Assembly (NCBI GenBank): GCA_964512995.1
Contig: CAZELM010000018.1
Coordinates: 23,645-87,644, forward strand
From: CAZELM01 sp964512995
GTDB lineage: Bacteria > CSSED10-310
DNA length: 64,000 nucleotides
Direction of reading: 5' to 3'
The position numbers were made by a program, and so were the translations under genes. Shown in pieces: positions 34,445-43,956 of the stretch. The notes under the pieces are model-generated. The model was not told the origin of the DNA and made no database searches. It saw nothing but the letters and a program-made list of their open reading frames with translations. Positions within the stretch are counted from its first letter, which is position 1. Each line of letters starts with the position of its first letter.

Positions 34445-36979
34445 GTGATAACCGTAATGCAATGGTGTTTCATGAGAATGCTGTGTGATTTCCATATCTA
34501 TTTCATTCTTTTATCCGCATTGATCATTGCCGGCAGTTGTCCGGTCCTTGTTTTTTCGTCGAGTCAGGCAGCATTGCTCGTGGTGGTGTATGATGATGCG
34601 GGTGTTCCTCTGTCTCAGGTCGAGGTCATTCTGGAGGAGATTGCCGGACGATACTCGGCACGGACGGTTGAGCATCCTTTTACGAAAAATGTAACGGATG
34701 CGAATGGACGGGTATTCTGGTCCCATTTGAACAATGGAAGATACCGTATTTATGTGCATCGGGATGGATTTTCGGATGCAGCCTCTACTGAACTGGAACT
34801 GTACACCAATCATGTGGCTCAAGGGGAATTTCGGCTGGCTCCTGATTTTGAACCCGCATCGGTGAAGATTAAAGATCCGTTTATTGTCGTGCATCATGCG
34901 TTCCCATCCGTATATCAGGAAATTGAATCCGAAGACTTCCATGAAAACGATCATGGTACCCTTCAGGAGCAATTGATGACTTCATTTATGATGGTGCCAG
35001 ATCAAAATCAAAATTCACAATTTAGCGGGAGTCAGGCGGCAGATACGGGCTTGTATCTGGATGATATCCCATTGATCAATCCGATCGATCGGAGGGTTTC
35101 ATTTTTCCCTCTCCCCTGTTTTATCGACCGCGTTGCTGTGATATTTGGAGGGATTGATAGCCATATCGAAGGATCGTCGGGGGGTACCATCCGTTGTTCG
35201 TCATTTGATCCGGATTCCGGATTGCTTCATGGCAGGCTGGGGGTATCCACTGTAATCGATAACAGCTCCAAGCTGGCGAGTAATGAATCCAGATCCGTAT
35301 TTGACTACTGGAGAAATGAATCTCAAGGGTTATTAGATATGCCACAGGATACTCCGGATATCGAGAACTCCCAGGGGAATCTGATGCTTTCATCGCACTT
35401 TTCTGATGGTTCGTTTCATCTGGCCGGGAATTGGACTCTGTCAGATCAGTTTATAAATTCTGATTTTGTGAATCCGGATGCAAATGAGAGCAGATCATTG
35501 TGGATAAAAGCAATCTATGGCATGCCAAACGATACGGTTCTGAAATTGATCTCCGGTATCGCGGATGCATGGTTACGGCCGGATAGAGCTTTTCTATTGC
35601 GCGGATACCAACCCTTGCACCAACATGATCAGGACTTCCTGAATATACTCTCGTGGCAAGTGATCCCGATAAAGGGATTTCTGATGGATATCGACGTCTC
35701 CGGTCAGCGGCTGACCGAAAAGAAAATGCCAGACCAGCCATCATCGGGTCGGGATGGACCGTCTGATCATTCTCCGATCGATTTTCCATTTTACCGGGAT
35801 GGCAGATCCGATATCACGTCCATTCATATCAAAGCAAATCGAAACACGCTCTATCATGGAATCGAGATCGGTTCCATGATTCAGAATATCTCCGTGAACT
35901 GGCACGATCGATATCATTCGTCAGACAGTGCTTCAGATGATTGGGCGGATGAGATCGCATGGGATTTGGTACGGAATGATTGGGAGTTTTCACTATGGGG
36001 ACGCGATCGATGGTTCGCTACTTCAAACCTGGAGCTTACGACATCGATGAGATGGGACCGATATCATTATCTTCCGCAGATGGATTATCTGTCTCCAAGA
36101 ATTCAGATCGGATATCATCTCCATCACTACCTGATTAAAGGGGGATTCGAACGCATCAACGCACCTCCGGGATTTGCTTATTTATGTGATGATCCAACGG
36201 TTGAAATCAATGGTACGACCTTTTCGACACCCCAGGAACCTCAGATGGGATTTCGATGGTTTTCGGGTGTTGAACGATCGTTCTCTCATAGTGTTACCGC
36301 CCAACTGGATGGTGTATATTCGTTGCTGACAAATCAGATTGCCATGAAACCCATTTATTGGACCGATCGTCTTCGTTATTATCAGCCGATCGGAGGATTG
36401 AAAGGGAAAAAAGCAGGCATTCAGTTTCGTGTCCGATATGAACCAACAGACACCATAAATGTATCGGTTTCATATATCTGGAGTCGAAGTCGTGTTAATT
36501 TTTCGGGAGCGCGGCCGTACAGCCGATTGGAACCATTTTTAGCGCCATCATTCATTCAAACCGAGTTTGCGATGGACAGAGATCACTTTATCCCGGCAGA
36601 CAACGATTATACTCACACCATTCACGGAAGCACAATGGTTCGGTCCAACTTGTTATGGGATATGATGTTTCAGGCTGACTACTATTTTTTTTCCGGGAAA
36701 CCCTATACTCCACAGACAGAAGATCGTCATGAAGCGGATTTCAGTAAGGTCAATTCCGCACGGGGACCATCGACATATCGAGTGGATGCGTCCATTGCCA
36801 AGACAATCCAAACCAGTTCACATCTGACTTTCAATGCTCGGTTGAGTGTTCGCAATGCATTTGACTCCTGGCAGGGAACTCCAATCAATGCTTCATCAGG
36901 CCAGCCAGTGTTTGATCCATATATGTCATCGGGCGGGATTCCCAGAACAATTTCCCTGGAATGCGAATTCGGTTTTTAG
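34445..36979 (+). CDS. TonB-dependent-receptor-like outer-membrane protein
   Basis: 844 residues. The start is uncertain: GTG at 34445 has no clear site and an ATG at 34472 is plausible. Signal sequence, then a carboxypeptidase-regulatory-like beta-sandwich (VVVYDDAGVPLSQVEVILEE, then YRIYVHRDGFS), then a plug-like region (YLDDIPLINPIDRR ... DRVAVIFGGI ... EGSSGGTIRC), then about 550 residues of alternating beta strands ending in an aromatic residue (ECEFGF), as outer-membrane barrels do. It probably imports or binds a large ligand, but no TonB or substrate genes are near. Convergent with the next operon, 34 bases apart. Confidence 0.8.
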   Translation: MITVMQWCFMRMLCDFHIYFILLSALIIAGSCPVLVFSSSQAALLVVVYDDAGVPLSQVEVILEEIAGRYSARTVEHPFTKNVTDANGRVFWSHLNNGRYRIYVHRDGFSDAASTELELYTNHVAQGEFRLAPDFEPASVKIKDPFIVVHHAFPSVYQEIESEDFHENDHGTLQEQLMTSFMMVPDQNQNSQFSGSQAADTGLYLDDIPLINPIDRRVSFFPLPCFIDRVAVIFGGIDSHIEGSSGGTIRCSSFDPDSGLLHGRLGVSTVIDNSSKLASNESRSVFDYWRNESQGLLDMPQDTPDIENSQGNLMLSSHFSDGSFHLAGNWTLSDQFINSDFVNPDANESRSLWIKAIYGMPNDTVLKLISGIADAWLRPDRAFLLRGYQPLHQHDQDFLNILSWQVIPIKGFLMDIDVSGQRLTEKKMPDQPSSGRDGPSDHSPIDFPFYRDGRSDITSIHIKANRNTLYHGIEIGSMIQNISVNWHDRYHSSDSASDDWADEIAWDLVRNDWEFSLWGRDRWFATSNLELTTSMRWDRYHYLPQMDYLSPRIQIGYHLHHYLIKGGFERINAPPGFAYLCDDPTVEINGTTFSTPQEPQMGFRWFSGVERSFSHSVTAQLDGVYSLLTNQIAMKPIYWTDRLRYYQPIGGLKGKKAGIQFRVRYEPTDTINVSVSYIWSRSRVNFSGARPYSRLEPFLAPSFIQTEFAMDRDHFIPADNDYTHTIHGSTMVRSNLLWDMMFQADYYFFSGKPYTPQTEDRHEADFSKVNSARGPSTYRVDASIAKTIQTSSHLTFNARLSVRNAFDSWQGTPINASSGQPVFDPYMSSGGIPRTISLECEFGF

Positions 36980-37013
36980 ATCATACATTTCTTGAACGAT
37001 CTGAAGATATCAT

Positions 37014-38711
37014 TCATGATGTTTGATTTTGGTTCAGTGCCTTTATCCCGGATAACATCGACAGACAGGTCACTGCGATCGTTATTCCGATAGTGGCTGT
37101 CCACGAGAACTGATTCAACCATTCAACATAGTTGAGAAAGCGACCGTAATACGAGAAGTAGTGAACGGCATCCGGTATCACGATCAGAAAAACAATCAGC
37201 AGGATAAACGAGAGTGCCATCAGCATATATATCAGTCCGCCAGCGCTCACAGCTACCCGTGCGGAATCGGGAAGATCGAATCGGGGATACCGGGCACCAA
37301 TACCGATTGCGAGCGCATTGCATCCGATCGTGATCAGAATGATCGCAGCGACACAGTGAAGTAAAAGGCTGAGGCTGACATCCAGGACAATCAGTGAGAA
37401 TAAAACGAGCGTGATTCCGATAATCAGGGAAGGAATCAGATAAAACAGGTACTTCTGCCAGAGATAGCGGCGCCAGTTTATGGGAGCGGTTTTCAACAGC
37501 CAGAATGATCGGCCCTCACTGCTGACAGAAGGATATGCGAATCGTGCCTGCAATGCGCACAGGATCAACCCGGCTGCTCCAACGGAGACATACGACATGC
37601 TGTATTGAAAACCATATAACGCATACGGCATATTTTTGAAATTGAATACATAGATAAAAATGAGAGCTGCGATAACAATCAACTGAGACCATTGTCCCGC
37701 ATCCCGTGAGAACAACAGAATATCACGGTAGAAGAACGACATACGGATTCTGGTTGGCTGGGAGAGATTCGACGGATTGATTTCGGATGGGGAGGCAATC
37801 GAATCAGAACCATGTCCTCTGGATCGGGCATCCCACCAGAATTGTTTAAAAATCGTATAAGATGCCATTACTGCCAGGGATGCTCCCAACCATAACCACA
37901 AGCCATATTTGAGATTTCTGAAAATGTTGCCTTCCCCATAACAGGCAAAAGCTTCTGCCGCCCAGGAGGTTGGCAGCCATGGAATCGTGGGCATCCGCAA
38001 TGTGTCCAGGTAAAATGTCAATTGTTCAACGCCAATGGGATCGATCAATTGCTCCGGTTTCATCCATCGGAAAATCATGATCAGACCAGCACTGAGAAAA
38101 ATGCCGAGGATCAGAAAAACACGTTGGGTTTGTTTTGGAGAAAACACGCGAATCAATGAAATGCCAATCAGAACTCCCAATGCTGTTGTCAGGATCAGGA
38201 CAGGGATGATTACGATAAAAATTTGGATCGGGAAACCAGCACCTCTCCCCATAACCATTCCATATGCCAGTAGAATGGGCAGGCCAAATGCGATGAACAT
38301 CCACGAACTCTTGAGAATTGTTTCCATGAACCGATATGTGAAAATGACTATTTCAGGGATCGGTTTACTATGCAGCAAATCCAGTTCGGGTGACAGGAAA
38401 AAGCTGGAGATCGACAAAACGACATTGGAGTAGATCAGGATCGTGATAAATACCAGAAAAACCATATGAAGCAGTTTGGCGAAAAGAACATATCGGAGTT
38501 CCTCAAGGCTTTCCTGATTCATAATATGTTGAAAGAGATAGCCCGCCACAGATAGCTCAACAATGATAAAGCCAACTGAAATCGCTCCGAAAAAACCGAT
38601 TTTTAGAAAATCTCCGAGCTTGATGTGCCGGGAAAACTGACGAAATTGTTGAAAATCTGTCTTTAGCAGACGATAAAAACAGATGATGCTGGAAATATTG
38701 GAAGGCATCAT
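37014..38711 (-). CDS. ABC exporter permease, long form
   Basis: 565 residues with about 12 membrane helices in two sets and hydrophilic loops between (for example SRGHGSDSIASPSEINPSN). This resembles the large 'putative ABC exporter' permeases (EcsB-like in size class) that work with one ATPase. It overlaps the ATPase gene by four bases (ATGA). The substrate is unknown. It contains LDLLHSKPIPE after the third helix, a conserved cytosolic loop of this permease type. Confidence 0.85.
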   Translation of the reverse strand: MMPSNISSIICFYRLLKTDFQQFRQFSRHIKLGDFLKIGFFGAISVGFIIVELSVAGYLFQHIMNQESLEELRYVLFAKLLHMVFLVFITILIYSNVVLSISSFFLSPELDLLHSKPIPEIVIFTYRFMETILKSSWMFIAFGLPILLAYGMVMGRGAGFPIQIFIVIIPVLILTTALGVLIGISLIRVFSPKQTQRVFLILGIFLSAGLIMIFRWMKPEQLIDPIGVEQLTFYLDTLRMPTIPWLPTSWAAEAFACYGEGNIFRNLKYGLWLWLGASLAVMASYTIFKQFWWDARSRGHGSDSIASPSEINPSNLSQPTRIRMSFFYRDILLFSRDAGQWSQLIVIAALIFIYVFNFKNMPYALYGFQYSMSYVSVGAAGLILCALQARFAYPSVSSEGRSFWLLKTAPINWRRYLWQKYLFYLIPSLIIGITLVLFSLIVLDVSLSLLLHCVAAIILITIGCNALAIGIGARYPRFDLPDSARVAVSAGGLIYMLMALSFILLIVFLIVIPDAVHYFSYYGRFLNYVEWLNQFSWTATIGITIAVTCLSMLSGIKALNQNQTS

Positions 38712-39460
38712 GAACTCTGGATATGTTCGATCACGTCATTGGAATGGGTCAACTCCAGAAAGATTTCCTCGAGTCTTCCTTTGCCATTCCGAACACGGTC
38801 ACGTAACTGGGAAATTGTTCCCTCTGCAACGAGATGACCCTGGTACAGGATGCCAACTCGATCGGCAATCTGCTCCGCAATTTCCAGAGAGTGGGTTGAA
38901 ACGAAGGCGGTCAAACCTTTCTGACACCGCTCCCGTAACATATTCTTCAGTATCACAGCACCTTTGGGATCTAATCCGACCATGGGTTCATCGATGATCA
39001 AAAGTGGCGGATTGTGGAGTAGTGCTGCGATAAAAACGACTTTTTGGCGCATCCCATGAGAAAAAGCTCCGATCAGTTGATTGGCGAATGGCATCAGATC
39101 AAACCGAGTCAGCCATTCCGAGATGGTTGCATCACAGGATTTTGGATTGATTCGATACAGGCCGCCGATAAACCGTAAAAACTCCCAGGGCGTTAACCGA
39201 TCATAGATAAATGGCTGGTCTGGTATATACCCAAAAGAACATTTGGCATCTCTTGGATGACGAAGAAGATCGAACCCGTTGATGAGGATCGAGCCTTTGT
39301 CGGGCTTCAGCAATCCGGTGATCATTTTGATGGTTGTTGTTTTGCCTGCACCATTGGGACCCAGAAACGCATACAATTCACCTGGATTGACGGTCAATGT
39401 GAGATGATCCAGAACAACACGACGATTAAAATGTTTCGTTAACTCCTGCACACGCAGCAC
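38708..39460 (-). CDS. ABC exporter ATPase
   Basis: 250 residues. Walker A LGPNGAGKTTTI, signature FSHGMRQKVVFIAALL, Walker B LLIIDEPMVGLDPKG and H-loop STHSLEIAE. Starts at a GTG behind AAAGGAG. It pairs with the overlapping permease as a two-gene exporter. The first-gene position and a 162-base gap upstream suggest its own promoter, although none is clear. Confidence 0.92.
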   Translation of the reverse strand: MLRVQELTKHFNRRVVLDHLTLTVNPGELYAFLGPNGAGKTTTIKMITGLLKPDKGSILINGFDLLRHPRDAKCSFGYIPDQPFIYDRLTPWEFLRFIGGLYRINPKSCDATISEWLTRFDLMPFANQLIGAFSHGMRQKVVFIAALLHNPPLLIIDEPMVGLDPKGAVILKNMLRERCQKGLTAFVSTHSLEIAEQIADRVGILYQGHLVAEGTISQLRDRVRNGKGRLEEIFLELTHSNDVIEHIQSS

Positions 39461-39622
39461 TGATCGGTCTCTCCTTTAAAGCGGTTCCTTTTTGACTGAT
39501 ACGGTTCAGGAAGCCAGTGCAATTTCAGGAATCTGCCTGGGACTCGATGATCCACCTCGTGATGTGATGATTTTCCAGTGAAGCGGCTGATATCATGACT
39601 CCGAAACGGATCTGTCATATTG

Positions 39623-41215
39623 TCAGGATACATCCGTAACAGGCAAATATTCAAATTCATAGGGATCGTTGAATTCAGGTTCTGATGGAATATCAAACTC
39701 CTGCCATTTCTTTCCGATTCGTTTGACTGCCCCTGTCGAATACTTCAAGAATATATCATAGATGGGTTGCCGTAATTCACTGGGAATGCAGGATAGAGGG
39801 GAACGTACTGGATCGAACCGCAGTTTCATCACTTCGGCTCTCGATTCTGAATGGTCTTTGGTGTTCTTCGGAATTAGATTTTTTTCCTGGAGCATGAACA
39901 TCAGATGCTGAGCATCGCTTGACAACTGATGGACGCCTTGCAGCGCAATCTCCTGCAAAGACGAATGAATCTGGTCCGAGGTGTATCCGCATCGTGTGGG
40001 GTCCGAATCCAGAGCGAGAAGCATTCCAACAATCCGTCGGCATTTTTCACATCTGCCACATGGACGTATCCGACCGAGATCCGGATGGGCTGCATGACAG
40101 GATATCTGATTGGATTGTAATTCCGGATATCGGGTTGCCAGTATTTTTTCAATCAGTAGTTCTGAGAGTGGCCGAAGGAGTGAAAATTGCGCCACATTCC
40201 AGCCTTTGTTAAAAAAATATCGAGACAGGACATCATCGAAAAACCGGCTTTGATCATATAATCCATCATAATGTGTGATGCCGTGATGGGAGCATTTACG
40301 GGTGGTATCGTATTCATCGCCGATAACCAGACGGCCGATCTGGCGCTTCCGGATCAATGGTAAGGCTCCAAATAAGAAGACGGCTACTGTCCAGAGGCGG
40401 ATCGGATATTCATCGGATCTCAACCGTGAGAAATCAGATCGGATGAAGGGCATCTGTCGAAGCATCCAGTTATAAATCCGGTCGCAGTTTGTCCACACAC
40501 GCGTTGTCAAAGGGATATGATCCTTGAAATGACGATATGCATTGAGAGCTGTGAACCAATGTCTTCCGGATTCGTTGATGTAGATCGGATGGACTTCTAT
40601 TTCGATTTCCTGGAGCAATCCATAGGATAATAAACTATCCTTGCCACCGCTGGAAAGCACACAGTATCGATTTCGATCGGTATGCCATGTGTTATCGATG
40701 GGTGAAGTGCTCTGCATTGATGGTGTGTCAAACAGGAGTCTGGCGTTTGCGAAGTGTTTTTTATGGATCACTGGGAGTGAAGCTGCATCTCCGATGAGGA
40801 ATGGATTGGGTTCCATGAACTTTTTGACGTAAATTTCCCGAGCGGTATTTTCGGTCGCATCGGTGATAAAGCGTTGATCCTGGGCATCATAGTGGCCATG
40901 AAACACCATATGTCGGCAGAAAAGCCCATAATTGATAGCTATTTGAGCTGCGATCATATCCGCTAGATTATCTGAAGCCGGTTCGCCTGGGTCGAACACT
41001 GGCTCAGAATATGAATAGATCAACTCGGTTGAAGTTTCCTTTTCACCCATGATCAATCGATACGGAGCAATCAATTTTCGGGGTTCGAGCCTGACCGGAC
41101 CGATCTCCAATCGGTCAAATACGATCAGTGAAGCCAGCGCGTCTTTGCATTCTGGGTTCGGTGGATTTGCAGCGGATGTATTTCCCACCAAATCGGATCG
41201 TGAAGGTTCAGTCAT
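39623..41215 (-). CDS. PP-loop ATPase with four-cysteine cluster, MurL/QueC-like
   Basis: 530 residues. The PP-loop SSGGKDSLLS at 188-197 adenylates a carboxyl or carbonyl group in relatives. Cys 373, 386, 389 and 392 (CGRCEKCRR) form a zinc-type site placed as in QueC. The order of N-terminal beta-rich domain, GGKDS and late Cys cluster also resembles MurL, which uses ATP to epimerise the terminal L-Glu of UDP-MurNAc-L-Ala-L-Glu; this comparison is from memory of the family. A Ser/Pro-rich 25-residue head precedes the core. AGGAG before the ATG. It is the third gene of a PLP enzyme-DUF1611-PP-loop cassette. The real substrate is unknown; adenylation of an amino-acid-containing compound is inference. 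Confidence 0.75.
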   Translation of the reverse strand: MTEPSRSDLVGNTSAANPPNPECKDALASLIVFDRLEIGPVRLEPRKLIAPYRLIMGEKETSTELIYSYSEPVFDPGEPASDNLADMIAAQIAINYGLFCRHMVFHGHYDAQDQRFITDATENTAREIYVKKFMEPNPFLIGDAASLPVIHKKHFANARLLFDTPSMQSTSPIDNTWHTDRNRYCVLSSGGKDSLLSYGLLQEIEIEVHPIYINESGRHWFTALNAYRHFKDHIPLTTRVWTNCDRIYNWMLRQMPFIRSDFSRLRSDEYPIRLWTVAVFLFGALPLIRKRQIGRLVIGDEYDTTRKCSHHGITHYDGLYDQSRFFDDVLSRYFFNKGWNVAQFSLLRPLSELLIEKILATRYPELQSNQISCHAAHPDLGRIRPCGRCEKCRRIVGMLLALDSDPTRCGYTSDQIHSSLQEIALQGVHQLSSDAQHLMFMLQEKNLIPKNTKDHSESRAEVMKLRFDPVRSPLSCIPSELRQPIYDIFLKYSTGAVKRIGKKWQEFDIPSEPEFNDPYEFEYLPVTDVS

Positions 41216-41401
41216 GGATTTAAAACTCCTGTTTGTTGGCTGTGCCGTGTATCATCCAAAATCGGCTCTCTCGTATATGGATGTTCGGCATCGGTTTGGA
41301 ATCGTGGATTATGTCAGATGGCCATACGAAAGATTGCGTGTCGATATTTCCGCGTTCTGTTCCGGTTTCATCAGTAAAGAGGAAGACGTTCCATATGTGA
41401 G

Positions 41402-42532
41402 TCAATGGGGCGTATCATTGGAACCACTGGATTGGGGTGAGTCTGGATATCGTGCGGACAGAATCGGCAATGATCGGAGGTGTTGAACAAGTGATTCAGC
41501 GCTTGAGACCAATACATCATAAGCGGGAAGTCCAGTGGTGATCTGGATGGCTTCGCATAAACCATCGATTTTTTCTGATGGTAGGTTTTCATGATTGATG
41601 GTGATGGCCACGACCGGTTTTCCAGAGATCAGTTCCAATGCATGAATCTGTTGTGCCAGTGGCTGAATGGGATATCCTGGAAATCCATCATATTCTCGTC
41701 TCATGGGAGCATGCTGAAGCAGAATCAGATCGGGGCGTGCTCCGGCCAGAATCTCAAATCCTCCCGGATAGGCAGGATTCATAAGACTCCCCTGGCCTTC
41801 AACAATAATGATATCCGGTTTGTTGTCATGCCAGGCTGACCATACAGCATGTTCGATTTCTCCGGAAACAAAATCATTGATCAGGGAATCCATGATCACG
41901 CCATATCGAGCTCCTTGCATCCAGGCGGTCTGACCCGTACCGATCAGCTCCACAGAATATCCCATTTTCTGCAGAGCATGATACAGAATCCATGCGGTTG
42001 TTCGTTTCCCGATCGCAGAATCGGTTCCGAGAACCGCAATGGTACAGGAATCCACTTCTTCAATCTTCCCGCTGAAAAAGTGAAGCATATTTCGTTCCGG
42101 AGGTTTGCGGATATCCCGTAAAACAACGTGATGCTGTGCTGCCAGCTCGGATATCTCCGGAATTTCCGATAAAAAATCATGAAGTCCGGAGTCGATATGG
42201 AGTCCTAATGTGATCGCAGTCCGGATATCACGAAGTGCATCCGTGCTGAATCGTCCACCGTCAGGCGCGAGACCGATAACCAGATGAGAGGGAGATGATG
42301 GTGAGTTACGGAATCGGTTCACAGCTTCTTCGATCGAGGATGTTATCAGTATGCCAGAATATTTGCCGTCAAGGATATATCCGGCGTCTTGACCGGAATA
42401 GCGGGAGTCGATGACGGTTAGCACATGATAACGGCGTGTCCATCGAACAAGACCATGCGCGGTCTTTCCGTTCGTTGTGTTAAATGCTCCTTCGCAATAT
42501 ACAATAGCATTTTTTAGAGTGGAGTTGGTCAT
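41402..42532 (-). CDS. DUF1611 (DgcN-like) P-loop protein
   Basis: 376 residues. An N-terminal Rossmann-like domain of about 120 residues is followed by a P-loop half with a Walker A-like GTDSAIGKRTTA near 169-180 and VEGQGSLMNPAYPG near 244-257. This is the DUF1611 family, one member of which (DgcN) was reported to act in D-glutamate catabolism as an N-acyltransferase. Its start overlaps the stop of the PLP-enzyme gene (ATGA). The last 20 residues (SPQSSGSNDTPH) are low complexity. The cassette suggests a role on an amino-acid or short-peptide substrate; the activity is not proven by sequence. Confidence 0.82.
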   Translation of the reverse strand: MTNSTLKNAIVYCEGAFNTTNGKTAHGLVRWTRRYHVLTVIDSRYSGQDAGYILDGKYSGILITSSIEEAVNRFRNSPSSPSHLVIGLAPDGGRFSTDALRDIRTAITLGLHIDSGLHDFLSEIPEISELAAQHHVVLRDIRKPPERNMLHFFSGKIEEVDSCTIAVLGTDSAIGKRTTAWILYHALQKMGYSVELIGTGQTAWMQGARYGVIMDSLINDFVSGEIEHAVWSAWHDNKPDIIIVEGQGSLMNPAYPGGFEILAGARPDLILLQHAPMRREYDGFPGYPIQPLAQQIHALELISGKPVVAITINHENLPSEKIDGLCEAIQITTGLPAYDVLVSSAESLVQHLRSLPILSARYPDSPQSSGSNDTPH

Positions 42533-43644
42533 GATCTTCTACCTGTCAGAATGACAACATGCCGGTCATTGGCAAGCGTTTCTTTCCGATGCTTTTCGAT
42601 CAAAGCAATGAGTCCGGCATTGGAAGCTGCGACGACATTGAGGCCTTCCAGATCCCGGATCATTTTGGCATAGGTTGTCATTTTTTTATCCGAAACATTA
42701 TCCGCCCAGCCTTTTGTCTGCCGGATGGCGGAGAGAGCGAGGTTTCCGTCGATGGAGTGCCAATTGATCAGAGGCTCATTCACTTTCGTTTCATGGATCT
42801 GCCGAGGATTGAGATCCCCGCATTGTGGAGAATTTTTTAAAAAGGCCTGGACGATTGGATTTTTGCGATATGTGGAACCAGCGACGAGGCGCGGCATCCG
42901 GGATGTTTTGCCTCGACGGAATAAGCTCAGAAAGCCTTTGTAAATGCCAGCCAGCGTCGTTCCATTGGAGACGGGAGCTGCGATGGCATAAGGTGCATCA
43001 CGAAGTTCATCATAGATTTCATAAGCGATTTCACCATAAGCCTGTAACTGGAGTGCTGTGTTGGGTCCACCGGGATTGGCGTCGTATATTTCGTCCCGTT
43101 CGGAACGTTGTCGAGAGACTTCCACAGCATTTTCATAGTCCCCCGGTATCCGGATGATTTCAGCTCCCAATGTCATCATCTCTTTTATCCGTTTGGTATG
43201 ATATGCTTCGGGTATATAGATCAGGCAACGGAGTCCAGCCAGTGAACTGGCCAGCGCGATCGCAACGCCATAATTCCCGCATGTTGCCAGACACATGGCA
43301 TCAAATCCACGCCGTAAGGCATCTTTGGCTTGAGCAAATGCAATTCGGTCCTTCTGGGTACCAGTCGGATTCCCTCCCTCAAATTTCAAAAATACTTGAC
43401 GCAATCCGACTTCACGCTCAATATTCCGTGCTCGAATCAGGTTGGTATCTCCTACTTCTGAGTCCAGAATATCTTCAAAAGCAGCCAGCCGCATTTCCAT
43501 CGGAAATGAGCGATTTGAAGCGATATTCCGTTGTTTTTCCAGTTTTTCCGACAACTCCAGAAACTCGCCGTTAGCTCCATCCAGCAATGCATAGAATTGT
43601 TCACGCGACGTGTCAGGGAAGTCAGTATCCTTCGTCTCGTCCAT
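42529..43644 (-). CDS. Threonine-synthase-like PLP enzyme
   Basis: 371 residues, fold type II PLP-dependent lyase/synthase. The PLP lysine is Lys98 in EGGNPTGTQKDR. The phosphate-binding loop appears as ATCGNYGVAIALA (SGNxG variant) and the later Gly-rich loop as AAPVSNGTTLAGIY. Compared with threonine synthase it lacks the N-terminal zinc or SAM region and is short, so the reaction may be a different beta- or gamma-elimination or replacement. AGGAG just before the ATG. First gene of the three-gene cassette, overlapping DUF1611 by four bases. No homoserine kinase or other threonine gene is near. Confidence 0.82.
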   Translation of the reverse strand: MDETKDTDFPDTSREQFYALLDGANGEFLELSEKLEKQRNIASNRSFPMEMRLAAFEDILDSEVGDTNLIRARNIEREVGLRQVFLKFEGGNPTGTQKDRIAFAQAKDALRRGFDAMCLATCGNYGVAIALASSLAGLRCLIYIPEAYHTKRIKEMMTLGAEIIRIPGDYENAVEVSRQRSERDEIYDANPGGPNTALQLQAYGEIAYEIYDELRDAPYAIAAPVSNGTTLAGIYKGFLSLFRRGKTSRMPRLVAGSTYRKNPIVQAFLKNSPQCGDLNPRQIHETKVNEPLINWHSIDGNLALSAIRQTKGWADNVSDKKMTTYAKMIRDLEGLNVVAASNAGLIALIEKHRKETLANDRHVVILTGRRS

Positions 43645-43956
43645 CTTCTCCTATCCTCCTAAGGCTTCATTAATACATCAACAAGATAAACTTGAAAAGA
43701 GTGTTTTTAACTTTCGTCCTTCTGTAATCGGAACCTGACACTGCGGATGCGCTGGGTTTTCTGCCGCAAGAGCATTTTCTGGAATGCGTTATCGATATGG
43801 TCAATCTGGTGTGTTTGATGGATACACACAGCCAGATCTGGAGTTTCAAGTGAGTCCAGAAGTGGCGAGAGAGTGCAGGGGAGTGTTGTATTTCACGTCT
43901 CCCCTGTCGCCATTCATAAAAAAGAGTTCAGTTGGCAGTCGATAATGGGTTTTATT
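43645..43956. other. 312-base intergenic region with an eight-pair hairpin
   Basis: CAGGGGAG at 43876-43883 pairs perfectly with CTCCCCTG at 43899-43906 around a 15-base loop. It lies 50-80 bases past the end of the DUF2490 gene and could stabilise or end that transcript, although no T-tract follows. Nothing else is seen. Promoter sequences for the PLP-enzyme gene should lie here, but no good boxes stand out. Confidence 0.4.

Noticed and set aside
41213..41486. Plus-strand frame starting MDLKLLFVGCAVYHP
   Set aside because: It overlaps the starts and ends of two clear minus-strand genes, has no ribosome site and looks like no family.
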